From assembly GCA_028671895.1 (NCBI GenBank), contig CM053799.1, positions 42,409,455 through 42,473,454 on the forward strand: a DNA stretch of 64,000 nt. The letters run 5' to 3'. Origin of the DNA: Oenanthe sinensis. Lineage: Eukaryota; Streptophyta; Magnoliopsida; Apiales; Apiaceae. Below the pieces are notes generated by a model. That model ran no database searches, was not told where the DNA came from, and saw nothing but the letters and a program-made list of their open reading frames with translations. The position numbers were made by a program, and so were the translations under genes. This document shows positions 46,138-57,346 of this stretch, piece by piece; within the stretch, counting starts at the first letter, position 1, and each line of letters begins with the position of its first letter.

Positions 46138-48564
46138 TCAACAACTGAAACTTCTTGCCTGCTCAAATAGCCGATACTGATATACCAGTTTAGTCCTCCT
46201 TCAATCCTTACAGTGACCACCCATTTATTGCTTTTAGACACCAACACTGCTGCACCAATGATTGATTTCCTTAATAGCTCAGTGAATTTCCTAGGATCTT
46301 TGTTGGATGATTTTCTAAGATCATTTATCCTTTGATTAAAGTTGGCATCCTAAAAAATTATGCTATTTTCATTCTCATCTATCATAAGCATAGTGGCTTC
46401 CTCCTCAGTTAAATCCTCCATTTCTTCAACAAAGAAATCATCTGGATTTTCAGGAATCAACTTGTCTTTGCCTTTGCCAGTCACATGAACAGGGGTCTTC
46501 ACTACACCCTCCTTGATAATTATGCCTTTCTTCTTAGGCCTCTCCAATTTCTTCTTCTCCTTATTTTCACCAAGCTTTTCAGCCATCTCAGTAGTCACCT
46601 TACACAATAGTACTAATGGGCTCTCCCCCTGAGATGCAGCTTATGTCTCCTTATCACTCCTAAGCTTCTCACTTTCATCAATCTTATCACTCACAACAAT
46701 CTCTGTACTAAAAAACTTCACTATTCTCCCCCTTAGTTGAGTTGGCAACTGCAGGGATTGAGAATTTAGCATCAAATTCTTTGAATTTATCAAATACAGC
46801 CTGAAAGCCTGCATTCATGGACTTCTCAAAGTTCTCCCTCTCCTTTTTCCAGGGTTTTTCCTTGCCTCTCTTTTCTTTTTAGCTCACTTCTCTCTATTCT
46901 TTTTCTCTCCCTCACTCAACCAAGGTGTATGGGACTGAGCAAGTACACCGTGCACATGAGATTTATGTTGTACCTTTAATAGAGTGGAGATTGGAAGTGA
47001 GTCATTTTTTATTTCATGATCCATCTGAGAAGTACTGTATAGATCTTGATTATTGACAGCATCTTGAGCATCTAAGTTACTGTCAAGAGGAGTGACAACA
47101 ACTTTATCCTTAACAGCTACAGAGGTTGTAACAATAACATCTTCTACTCTTTGAGTAGAAGGTTCTTGTGGATTACTAATTGTATGCTCATCCAAACTTT
47201 GAAAGAGAGAATCTATATTGGGCTTTTCCATTGTATCAAAGTGTTAAGCATCAAAGTTGAATGAGCTGTGTTGCACATCATCTAACCTAACATTGTAAAT
47301 TTCTTCAAGTGTAGGCTCATGTTCAGTGGGTTCAACGTGGTGTACAGACTCTGTAGAGGGTGTCATGGGAGACTGGCCAAGTTCAATAGATGCGTCATGT
47401 TGAGAGGAGACACCTAGAAATGTTCTATTTTCCCTGTTAAGATCTGTGTCCTTTTGGGAGGGCACAAACTGGGTGACAAAGGTTGATACCATAGCCTTCT
47501 TTCCGTTCAGCACTCCAGGGGCCTCTGTGGGTTCTGTGAACTGACCACCACCCTTATTTGTTGCATCTAGTGCAATTTCATCACCTAAATGTGGAACAGT
47601 TTCTGTCCTAGGTGTAATGGTCCTCTTCCTTTTAGTAACCTGGTCCTTTTGAGAGGAACTGGGCTCTTGGCTTGTAAACTTAGACTATCTGGAGGCTCTA
47701 ACTAGTTTGTAAGGTTGAGAGTGTGGGTTAGGAATGGAGAGGTCAACTCCATTCTCATCACTCAAGGAGAAAACATTGAAATCTCCTACAATCTTCAATT
47801 TGAGCAAATTTATAGAAGAATACATAAAATCAGTAATAAACAGTCCCAATTCTGGATTCAAGGGTTTGCTGGTTAAAATAGAATGGGTGTTTTTCTTATG
47901 TGTTGGTGATACATGCATTGCACATCATCTAGATTAATTATGCCTACTAAATAGTTAATAATATGCATAAAGAACGTAGGGTATAAAATTACCAGCTTTC
48001 GAGCATCTTTCTTGCCAAGCATCAGCTTAAACAGTTGCATCATTAGTTTTCCAATATGGATTATGTAGTTGTGCACCATGGAATGCACAATCTTCCTGAT
48101 GTAGGATGTGACCTCATTCCGGCCGCTGATTTTGCTAGACATAGCCCTGTTTATAACATCAAAGATCATACTCCATTCCTTGATCAAAAAATTCCTGTCT
48201 ATCCCACCAGTTGGATACCATTCCTCAGAATCTGGGCTCAGCTTATGGCCTGTGAATCCAATCATCTTAAAAAACTTGGCAAGTTGAGAATCACTTGCAG
48301 GCTCTTCAAAAGGCGAACCTTCTTGAGCTTTAGTGTGGATAGCAGTGTTGACATGTGAAGAGTCAATGATGTACGAGGTGTTGTTAATTTGAAATGTGAT
48401 GGTGCTAGAGTCCTGTTCCCCCTTACAAACTGCTGAGTTCCACAGTTAAGACAATCTTGTACTTTGAGATGTGGGCTTTGAGTTAGGGCATAAAAAAGAT
48501 ATGAGTTATTCAAGAAGCCAACAAAATGTTTGAAGGCTTCACCAGCTTCACCCACCGTAGCCAT

Positions 48565-49269
48565 GGTGGTGAAGTTGTTCTGAACAAGAGAACAAAATAT
48601 TTGAGGTCAAGACATGGTTAGGGTTTAGAAATGTTGAGAATATTAGAGAGATAGAAATGTTACAGAGAACTATTCAAGTGTTTTGAGCATTTGAGAGTTA
48701 GAGAGTTTAAGATAAAGTAAAGAGTGAAGGTAATTGTTCAGGTTTGTATTTATATGAGGTGAAAAAGAAACTGTCAGAAAATAATTTCAATTGATTGAAT
48801 AGACAGTTGTGTGCTAGATCCATTTCCTTTTGACAGTAACTCCTGCGCTAGTCATCACAAACACTCTTGACAGTACCGTTAGCAGTTAGTGAATAAATAA
48901 ACCCTAATTTAACTGTTGATAGTATATTATGCGGGGATTTGAAGAAATGTACTGTCAATGAATACTGACAGTATGTTTTTAATAGTAACTTCTAGTCCCG
49001 CATACTATACTGTCAATACCTCTCAAGCGATTGATAATAACTTATTAATATATGACAGTATGGATAAAATATATTATCAAGAAGCTTGACAGTACTTTTA
49101 TTAACACCATATGCAGTAATTTACTTAGAAATTAATTAGTTAACCTCTCAGTAAGATTTCATCATGTGTATTCACTGTGATAGAAATCAAAACACCTTAA
49201 CATGCCATTAATTCACAGTGAATTTCAGTTAACTAATATTTTTTTATCACTAAATCAACTTGCAATAGA
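48565..49269 (-). promoter_or_regulatory. Element 3 spacer with TGACAGTA cluster
   Basis: Non-coding spacer between RNase H and the extra ORF. TGACAGTA or its complement occurs exactly at 48831, 48868, 48950, 48966, 49008, 49053 and 49087, seven times in 264 bp and in both orientations, with CCCGCATACTATA and GTATATTATGCGGGG as a further inverted pair. Such density cannot be chance. A binding-site array or internal promoter for the extra ORF is inferred. Confidence 0.6.
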
Positions 49270-49929
49270 ATTATATTAACATGTTAGATTTACCATACTA
49301 AATTCACTCACTACCCTGTTGAATGTCTTTTCATCTAGGGGTTTGGTGAAAATGTCTGCAAGTTGCTTCTTTGTAGGCACATACACTAGCTTGATTGTGC
49401 CTTTCTCCACATGCTCTCATATGAAATGATGTTTGATGTCAATGTGCTTGGTCTTGGAGTGTTGAACTGGATTTTCAGATATAGCTATTGCATTTATGTT
49501 GTCACAAAAGATAGGAATTCCTTGCAGAGCTAGACCATAATCCAATAGTTGATTGTTCATCCAAAGTAACGGTGCACAACAACTACCAGCGGCAATGTAC
49601 TCATCTTCTGCAGTTAAATTTGACATAGAATGCTGCTTCTTGCTAAACCATGTAATCAATCTTTCTCCCAAAAACTGACAGCTTCCTGTTGTGCTCTTTC
49701 TATCAATTCTACATCCAGCATAGTCTGAATCTGAGTAGCCAACCAAGTCAAATCCAGATTCTTTGGGATACCAAAGGCCTAAATTTTGAGTGCCCTTTAG
49801 GTATCTAAAGATTCTTTTGACATCCATTAAGTGTGACTCCTTTGGATCAGACTGAAACCTTGAACATAATCCTGTAGCAAACATGATGTCAAGTCTGCTA
49901 GTAGTTAGATAGAGGAGAGAACCAATCAT
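49270..49929 (-). pseudogene. pol: Element 3 RT end and RNase H
   Basis: From 49929 ('MIGSLLYLTTSRLDIMFATG') through 'KRIFRYLKGTQNLGLWYPK', the catalytic 'SDSDYAGC' (about 49727), 'LTAEDEYIAAGSCC' and 'FCDNINAI' (about 49500) to a TGA near 49417. The same frame then continues through 'TKKQLADIFTKPLDEKTF' to about 49280. It is almost intact, with one nonsense change. Confidence 0.88.
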
Positions 49930-50827
49930 TCCTCAATATATCTTGTTGTCCACCTTCTTTCCTTTAGGATCCTTGTCAAGTTGAGTGCTGTAGAGATTGG
50001 AGTTTTTGTAGGAGATGAATCTTCCATGTCAAATCTTTTCAACAGATCTTTGATATATTTAGTTTGGCAAATAAATATTTCATCTTTTTGTTAATATATT
50101 TGAAGTCTAAGAAAGAATACCAATTCACCCATCATACTCATCTCATACTTATTTTACATCAATTTAGAGAATTTCTTTCATAATGCTTCATTTATTGAGC
50201 CAAAAATGATGTCATCAGCATACACTTGAACTAGAATGATATCATTTCCATGCTTTTTGTAGAATAAAGTTTTGTCCACAATCCCTCTTGTAAAGTTGTT
50301 ATCAAGAAGAAACTTAGAAAGGGTATCATACCAAGCCCTTGGTACTTGCTTTAAGCCATATAGTGTTTTAAGAAGTATGTATACAAAGTTTTGCATTTTT
50401 GGGTCTTCAAAGCCTGAGGGTTGTTCTACATAAACTTTTTCTTCCAATTCTCCATTTAGAAAAGCATTTTTCACATCAATCTGGAAGAATTTGAAGTTGT
50501 TGTGTGTAGTAAAAGCCAAGAAGATTCTAATGGCTTCAAATCTAGTAACAGGTGCAAAGGTTTCATCATAATTAATCCCTTCCTGTTGACAACAACCTTT
50601 AGTTACCAGCCTTGCTTTATTCCTTGTGACAATGCCACTGCCATCCATCTTATTTCTTTAGACCCATTTGTTACCTATAACAGATTTATTCTTTGGTCTA
50701 GACACTAATTCCCAAACACAAATTCTCTCAAATTGATTAAGTTCATCTTGCATACCTATAACCCAGTCTTGATCATTCAATGCATCATTAAGGATTTTAA
50801 GTTCAACTTGAGAAAGGAAACAAGAGT
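49930..50827 (-). pseudogene. pol: Element 3 reverse transcriptase
   Basis: Resumes at the left edge of element 4 with 'FLSQVELKILNDALNDQDW'. The main frame is 50648-50178, with 'NKARLVTKGCCQQEG', '[25 protein letters not shown]' and 'YGLKQVPRAWYD'. The catalytic box reads YADD (50211-50222) instead of the usual YVDD. Stops and a frameshift follow between 50178 and 49929. Its upstream continuation is at 63393-63997. Confidence 0.88.
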
Positions 50828-50832
50828 ACATG

Positions 50833-51556
50833 TTTTTCTAGGTACACAAGTAGAAGGGGGGTTGGATATTTGTGTCCTCTTTTTGCCTGATTAAAATCAA
50901 CTCTATATGAATTAAAGCTTTGATTTAAGAACAAAGATCAAACACAAGGATATTAATGAATACTGTTTGTATTATTGACAAGTAAATATAAACCCCCATA
51001 GGGTGTACACAAACCCTATCAGCTTCTCTGTGTTTCTCACAAAAAATCTCTCTATCATTATGCTCTCACAAAACTTCGACAATAATATTAGGTTATATAG
51101 AGTGTTTATATAGAGAGATGCCTATCAACTAATAACAGAAAATCAAATTACAATAGAAATAGAATTCCTAATTATTAGTTGACAGTTTCCTTCTAAAATT
51201 CTCTTTCCTTCCCATAGCATATCTGCAATATAATTATCTTTATCTTCGAAGACTTTCCATTCCTGTGATCATCTTCCAAATTTAGCTTAAACTTTATATA
51301 CTCTGAAATCTTTAGACTCTGACAGACTATAGACTATGATAGTTTATAGACTCTGATCACCTTCCAGACTCTGATTTTCATCCAGACTCTGGTTTCACTT
51401 TTTATAGAAAATCTTTTAAGTACAAGTGACAAGAATGTTGAGTATCTAGACTCTGATTATAAAAGTTCAAAGACTATAAAGACTTATTACAAATAGACTA
51501 TGCTAGACCCTGTTCTAGTATTTTGAACATCATCAAATGAATATATTCATAAAAAT
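50833..51556 (-). repeat. 3' LTR of element 4
   Basis: 724 bp. On the plus strand it starts TTTTTCTAGG and ends CATAAAAAT, so the termini set by the target duplication are not TG...CA. It contains dense AGACTCTGA-like words at 51313-51420 and near 51450. 51557-51568 to its right is the complement of the purine tract. Confidence 0.9.
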
Positions 51557-51568
51557 CTCCTCCTATTT
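51557..51568 (-). other. Polypurine tract of element 4
   Basis: Complement AAATAGGAGGAG directly abuts the LTR start. A 10-bp inverted repeat, CATCATCAAA (51528-51537) and TTTGATGATG (51600-51609), brackets it, as in element 1. Confidence 0.75.
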
Positions 51569-51753
51569 ATACTTTATAAAATGTAAGCATAAATCAAGGT
51601 TTGATGATGTCAAAACTAAAGAATGAAACAGTTAATCTAGAACAGTATAAAAATTTATAAGGAAAAAGAATTACATATCACTTGATCTTCTCAAAGGTTG
51701 AATTGTTCTTCAGAAAGGACTTCAATATATTCTCCTCCACAATAGCAAGGGGT
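51569..51753 (-). other. Element 4 3' untranslated gap
   Basis: Short non-coding stretch between the last extra-ORF fragment and the purine tract, containing the TTTGATGATG arm of the inverted repeat. Nothing else seen. Confidence 0.5.
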
Positions 51754-54700
51754 TCAATAACATACTTCTTCAGTTTCTTCATTAAAACATTTAATTTGAT
51801 AATACGCTTCTCTTAGATCATTTGCACTGCATTCTTGTTCTTTTAAATCTTTCAACATTAGAACACTTTTCCCACTCATAGGTTGAAACCCAAAGTAGTG
51901 ACCCACACCTTCTTGAAATTTGATTTGCTTTTCTTCTAATGACATGTCTTGATCATTCCCATTAGCATCAACATATTTTAAAGAAAATTTGTCCATCTAT
52001 TTATTTATATGTCTGTGCAGAGTCAGCTTCCTATCATTCTCCTTAAACCATTTGTGTGTAACAACCTTTTTGCTTTTATTTACTTAATAAACAATTTGTA
52101 AGAGAAATCTAATATACTGTAATTCATCAGCCTATTTAAAGAAGATAAAGTTTGATTGACTAATCCATCTAACAGATCATCCTTCTAAAACGTATACAAG
52201 CATCTCATTTTGCACCTTCTATGCACCTCCCTGACCTCATGGCACCGTTCTTTCAAAAACATTATAGAAAATTTGAGCATATACCACTTTTTTTAAGTGT
52301 TTTTGTGTAATCTTCTCAAACTGCTTATCTGCCAAGGATTGATGATCCCTGGTTAGAGTAGTTGTTCTATCAATATCAGATTCTTCAAAACCTCCAAGTC
52401 TTATCTTCTTTTCAGCTCTTAGCTGCATATTTGATTGACTGCATTGCCAGTATGTAGGTTCTTGAACTTTATCAGAGTCTTATCTCTTTCCTTGCTTATT
52501 AGAGTCTGGCTTAGACTCCGATTTCCCATGTCCAATCCCTGACTGGTGTGTTTGAATTTTTGCTAGGACTACGAGAACTATCACCAGCTTCATCATCATC
52601 ACTATCTCTCCTCCTTTCAACTCCCTTTTGTTTAGCATCCTTGCATACATCATCCTTATTTCTCCTGAAGGAAACAACTGTTCAACTGTTTTCTCCGCCT
52701 TTTTGACATCATCACCACCTGTGACAACCAAAAGAATATCTTCAAGGACTGAGGAGATGTTGGCATGTGCAGTAATGACTGAATCAACCTTGGTGGGTAG
52801 ATTAGAGACTTTTGTTTGGAGTATGGCTTGATTGGCAGTAATATAAGCAATAACATCTTTGAAAGTGACTTGTTTGGATAATTGAAGGGAATGAATTCTA
52901 TCAAATTGAGTTTTTAGCAAAGAAGTAGTATTATCAACATCAGTAAGTTTTGTTTGAATGTGAGAGATGTCCTTGACCACATCAGCCAAGTGTGCAGTGA
53001 CATTCTCTGTCTCAGCCTTAATGTCTGTATCTATAGCTTTGTCTTCTTCAATGAAGGAGGCATCAACATCCTCATCAGGATAATTACCATGTTCTTGTAA
53101 AAAGGACTTCTTTTGAAAAGCCTTAAGTCTCTCAGACTAGTGGATGGACAAGATACACTCAAAAGTCGCTTTATCATCAATGGCTTTCATTTTAGCTGAA
53201 TCCCAAGATTGAGGAAGATACTGACCAAAATAAATAAAAGATGGATTAATTTTCCCATCATACTCAGAAGTGCAATCATCCTTCATATCAGCATCAACAA
53301 GCTCAATTGTTGTAATTGGAGGTGTAAACTCTAGTGGTTGAGTAGACTCTGAAACTGCATAAGGGACTACAGACCCTGACTCCTCCTTAGAGTGACCAGA
53401 CTCTGAAACCCTAGCCTGGTTATGCATAATAAGAATTGGTGCATCTGACTTGAATTCTGCAGTCTCAGGTTGAATTTTAGGTGTATCCATCAAAGCCTCT
53501 ATGACTCTGTCAACTCTTCTTGCTAGAGAATCCACTAAATGTTGTTGTGGTCTCTGTGTAAATGACTTTTGAGCAGCTAGAGCCTCCTTCTTCTAGACAA
53601 TCTGCAAGATTAAGAAGAATTAATTTTCATCCATCCTCTATTTCAACTCATTGGACTAACTTTTGGGAAATTCTTGATCCCAATAAGTAAAGCTAGGTTC
53701 AGGATACCCTAGTCTCTCATTGTCACAGTGGGGTTGGGCACCCACTTTCTCAATCTCACTCAGGCTCTCTACACCCTATGCTACTTCTCTTTTCTCCTGG
53801 ACCAGTCTATCCTCTCATTTATTTTTTCACTCAGTTTGGAGGGTGCACTCAAAAGTCCTACAGAAGAAGGTGTGAGAGAAGTAAGAAATGCTTCAATACC
53901 TGAACCACCTTGATGGAGGGGAACTCCTTCAATTGTCGGAAGGCTAGGGGTTTCCACCCAGGGGTGAGCAACAACAGACTTTGAACCGTTACTAGCTTCT
54001 GCTTTCTTACTAGATTCTGTTGGCTCTAGTATTCCAGTCTCAGGGTCTACTCTAGACTCAGACTACTTCAGTATGACTTCATTAAAAGCCAGAGTCTGAG
54101 TGTCACCATCTTTTGCTGTTAGTGCATGAGACTCCCCCTCAGGTTGAATAGACTCTGATATAATAGATTGTAGAATTTCTTCATGAGCATCCATCAGAGT
54201 CTGTCCTCCCATATTACTAGGGTTCTCATCAGCATATTATTGAGTTACCAAGAAGGGCCTAACAGCATTCTCCTTTGCCCCACTATCACCCATCCTCTGA
54301 CTAGGTGGTTCTTGTGTGGGTGAGGTAAACTGAGCACCTATTTCACTAGTCACCACTGGTGCACTAGTCCCATCCTCCAACTTCCTTTCAGCACCTGCTA
54401 CCTCCTGTGGTTCCACCATAGTTAATGCATCCAAGTTTTCATTGAGAAAGGTCATAGCATGGATTGCATTGATGGCCTAGGCATAAGTCATGTGAAAAGA
54501 ATCCTGCAGTGCCTTTGCAATTTTCTGATAAGAAGAGCCCTTGATTTGATTCAATCTACTCTGATAGGTTGGATATATATATTTATTAGCCGCCTTCCCT
54601 ATATTATGGACAAGATAATCAACCACCTTCCTTGAAAGAGGTTGGATAGTAGAAATCCAAGCAATGGCTGTCCTGTAAGAAGACTAGTTGCTCAATCTCA

Positions 54701-55224
54701 GTTTCTGACTCAGCAACAGACTCTGATTCCCTCCTTTTATGGATTTTGATCTTCTTGATCTTTTTAGATTTTGGCTTTTCAGAGTCTAGCACACCAAGTG
54801 CTTTGAGAACTTCAGTTGTCATACCTTCTATGAGCCTAGCTGCTGTATCTTGTAATAAAGAGTTGAAGAGGTAGCTGTAGAGATTGGTGAATGCATCCTG
54901 TGCATACAAATATACCTCCACCTCTATTCTCTTCTTTAGTGCCTCATAAGTTGAAATAAGATCCAAGACTTGTTGTTGTGTCTTGTAGATTGTAGGATCT
55001 TCCAGTGATTCTACCAATGGATATAGAAACAACAACACCTTATCAGATGGAATGATAATTGAGTCAATGAGACATGAGGCTGCTTTCTTTGGCATTCCTT
55101 CCCTAAATGTGTCATAATCAGAGTCTCAAGGGAGTTTAGACTCTAAATCAACATTAGACTTTGGTTCAGGAGTTTTTTTACTTTCAGAGTCTGGCTCTGC
55201 AGGAGCCTTAGGAGCATCTGTTTC

Positions 55225-55276
55225 CTGCAAAATAAGGTTAGTAACAATTATAGGCTTGTGTGTGTGCATAATAAAC
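55225..55276 (-). other. Candidate short intron B in extra ORF
   Basis: On the minus strand AAG|GTTTATT starts it, TTACTAAC is a branch-point-like site, and TTATTTTGCAG|GAA ends it. Removing the 52 bp moves the reading frame exactly from that of 55519-55238 to that of 55095-54619. The length is below the usual plant minimum, so this is less sure than intron A. Confidence 0.4.
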
Positions 55277-55654
55277 CTTCATCGACCTTTTGTACTTCTT
55301 AGCAAAAGATTTCTTAGGAGACTCAATTTGAGAATCCTGATGTGCATCCCTAGGTTTACTAGAGTCTGTAGCCTTTTGAGAGTCTACAGACTTGGCTTCA
55401 AGGTTAGACTCAAGTGCATCATGACCTTCTTTTAACAAAGAAAGTCCTTCAACAACCTGCTTCTCAAGAGGGTTGAGCTCCTCATCACTGTGCTCATCTA
55501 TAAGCCTGGTTTGAACCAATCTCCTTCTTTTTACAACTGGTGTTTTTTGAGAAATACCAGAGGTTGGTTTCCTAGTTCTAGGTTTTTGAGATTATTTGGT
55601 GAAAGGGGATTTGACTACTTGGGTAGATGCAGGGAGACTCTACATAACTTGTTC

Positions 55655-55729
55655 CTGCAACATTTTACCACCAAAAAATGAAGAATTATGGAGAAAAGAT
55701 TTATAGTTAGAGAGTTTTATCTGCATTAC
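55655..55729 (-). other. Candidate intron A in extra ORF
   Basis: On the minus strand CAG|GTAATG, a CTCTAAC branch-point-like site, a T-rich stretch and TGTTGCAG|GAAC. The 75 bp are divisible by three, so the frame stays open either way, and the encoded segment looks unlike the surrounding protein. Confidence 0.5.
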
Positions 55730-56548
55730 CTGTGGATATGTCATGGCAGGTAGACTCTTTTTCTTGTCATCAATTCTCTTGATGTCCGAAAAAATTCTTC
55801 TCTGTTGCTTGTAAGCCTGCACACAACAATCATCTGCAAGCTTGGCAGATATGTTAGGAATGAAGTGATTAAGGAGAAGCATAAGGAATCTATGATAATA
55901 GACCTTCTTCCTCCCCTCTTGCACATTATTGGATTTTGCTCCCATTTGAGTGAGCAACATATCACCAATGTTGATCACTTTATCAAATATGAGAATGTGA
56001 CCAATCTGATAAGTGATAAAAGTTAAGGCATCAAATCCACTGCATTTACCAATGAAATACTTAGCAATTTGGTCAAAAAAGAAAGACCACTCTTTTCTCA
56101 AATAAGGCCTAGTTATTTTACTCATATTATCTAAGCTAGCAGAATAACATATTTCCTTAAACATGCTCTTATTATTTTTGTCAGAAAAAGTATCATTAAA
56201 AGGTGTTTTAACAGGAAGTTAAAACACAGAGTTAAGAACATCAGCAGTTACATCAAATTTTAAGTCACCAAAGGTAAACATAATCTTACCTGGTTGATTC
56301 TGCGTAGGATCAACTACTTTTGCAGAGCTCCATGCCTGCGATACAACATCCATATTAATGACAGGAGATGCCTTGAGAATGTAATTGAGCTCACTTTGCT
56401 CCAGGAAATCCATCACAAGGTAATAGTCAGCGTCTACACCCTTCTCGTCTCCTAGGGCTACAACATGATTAGTGGTCATGAACTCAAAGTCCCCAAACGT
56501 GAAAGCAATTGCCTTGAGACATCTCATAACAGTTGAAATAGCAGCCAT

Positions 56549-57010
56549 TGAAGTAATTGAAATGAAATAGATGAAAGTTCTTGAAAAAACTGTTAGGGCT
56601 CTTGAAAAGCTCTGTGAGTAATTTTGCCTTAAAAAATAATTGCAATAAATAAGTGAGTAAATTGTATATAAAAATTCAATTTTGTTCGACGTGCATACAA
56701 AACATAGGATTCTACAGCCTATAACCAGTAAAAAGTAACTATTACTGCCTATTTCAAGTCATTTGAACGAGTTAAACGTAATCAGAGTCTGTAGGCGCGT
56801 ATTCTAACCGTTTCAGAGTCTAGGCGCTATTAATTTCAGAGTCTATAGACTCTCAGAGTCTATAGACTCGTCAGAGTCTAGGAGTTAGACTCTGTCGAGA
56901 TAAAGTACCTCAAAAATTTTGCAATAACAAATTATAGTTTGATAAATCAGGGACTATAATTAAAGTACATACCTTGCTTCTTGTTATGATTGATCACTTA
57001 CATATTCAAC
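56549..57010 (-). promoter_or_regulatory. Element 4 spacer with TCAGAGTCT cluster
   Basis: Non-coding spacer between pol and the extra ORF. TCAGAGTCT is exact at 56782, 56813, 56836, 56853 and 56871, with TAGACTC complements between and AGACTCTG at 56887, forming palindromes such as AGAGTCTATAGACTCT. It occupies the same relative position as the clusters in elements 2 and 3. Confidence 0.6.
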
Positions 57011-57346
57011 ATACTTATTCACCTACTAGTCTGAGAAAAGTAGACTCATCAAGTGGTTTGGTTAAAATATCTGCAATCTGTCTGTCAGTTGGAACATAGT
57101 GAAGTGCCATAGTACCATTTTTAACATGTTCTCTAATAAAATGATACTTGACATCAATGTCTTTGTTCTAGAATGTTAGACTGGATTCTCTGCAATTTTA
57201 ATAGCACTAGTATTATCACAATACAGAGGAATATTTGAGAATGTTATTCCATAATCAAGTAATTGATTTCTCATCCATAGAATTTGAGCACATCAACTTC
57301 CAGCTACTCTGTATTCAGCCTTAACTGTTGAGGTTGATACTGTCTG
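57011..57346 (-). pseudogene. pol: Element 4 RNase H, C-terminal part
   Basis: Continues from the RT frame after a stop at 57347, with further stops and shifts. Recognisable pieces are the 'STSTVKAEYRVAGS' block (the Glu is kept), '[14 protein letters not shown]' (about 57200) and the terminal 'DILTKPLDESTF' (about 57045). A one-base change near 57165 shifts the frame before the last block. Confidence 0.78.

Larger units (their letters stand above)
45300..48564 (-). pseudogene. Element 3 extra ORF after pol, decayed and interrupted
   Basis: Starts at ATG 48564 and runs leftward in pieces: 48564-48265, 48265-47873 (after a frame change, with the shared 'EWSMIFDVI' block near 48170), then 47918-46884 in one frame with stops near 47685 and 47244. 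Next come a Lys/Glu-rich coiled-coil-like stretch to about 46740, 46607-46350, 46247-46143, the TRIM insertion, and a remnant to about 45300. Basic tracts around 46880-46830 and 46520-46570 ('ERPKKKG') resemble nuclear localisation signals. No membrane helix is evident. The 'EWS..FD' block relates it to the extra ORFs of elements 2 and 4. Function unknown. Confidence 0.6.
51754..56548 (-). pseudogene. Element 4 extra ORF region, about 4.8 kb, with probable introns
   Basis: Starts at ATG 56548 and reads one frame to about 55238, with stops near 56219, 55640 and 55590. It includes the 'ADVLNSVF' motif (about 56230) shared with element 1 and 'KEWSFFFDQI' (about 56090) shared with elements 2 and 3. 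Two segments look like introns (55655-55729 and 55225-55276). After the second, the frame changes to the one that reads through 55095-54619, which has a basic 'KSKKIKKIKIHKRR' tract (about 54740). Further fragments (54455-54237, 53535-53137, 52989-52480, 52428-52237, 51996-51754) are Ser/Thr/Glu-rich, helical or unrecognised. 'ES' and 'DS' words come from the AGACTCTGA motif. No membrane segment. Function unknown. Confidence 0.6.

Noticed and set aside
53728..53913. Plus-strand frames opposite the element 4 extra ORF
   Set aside because: They are shadows of the minus-strand gene.
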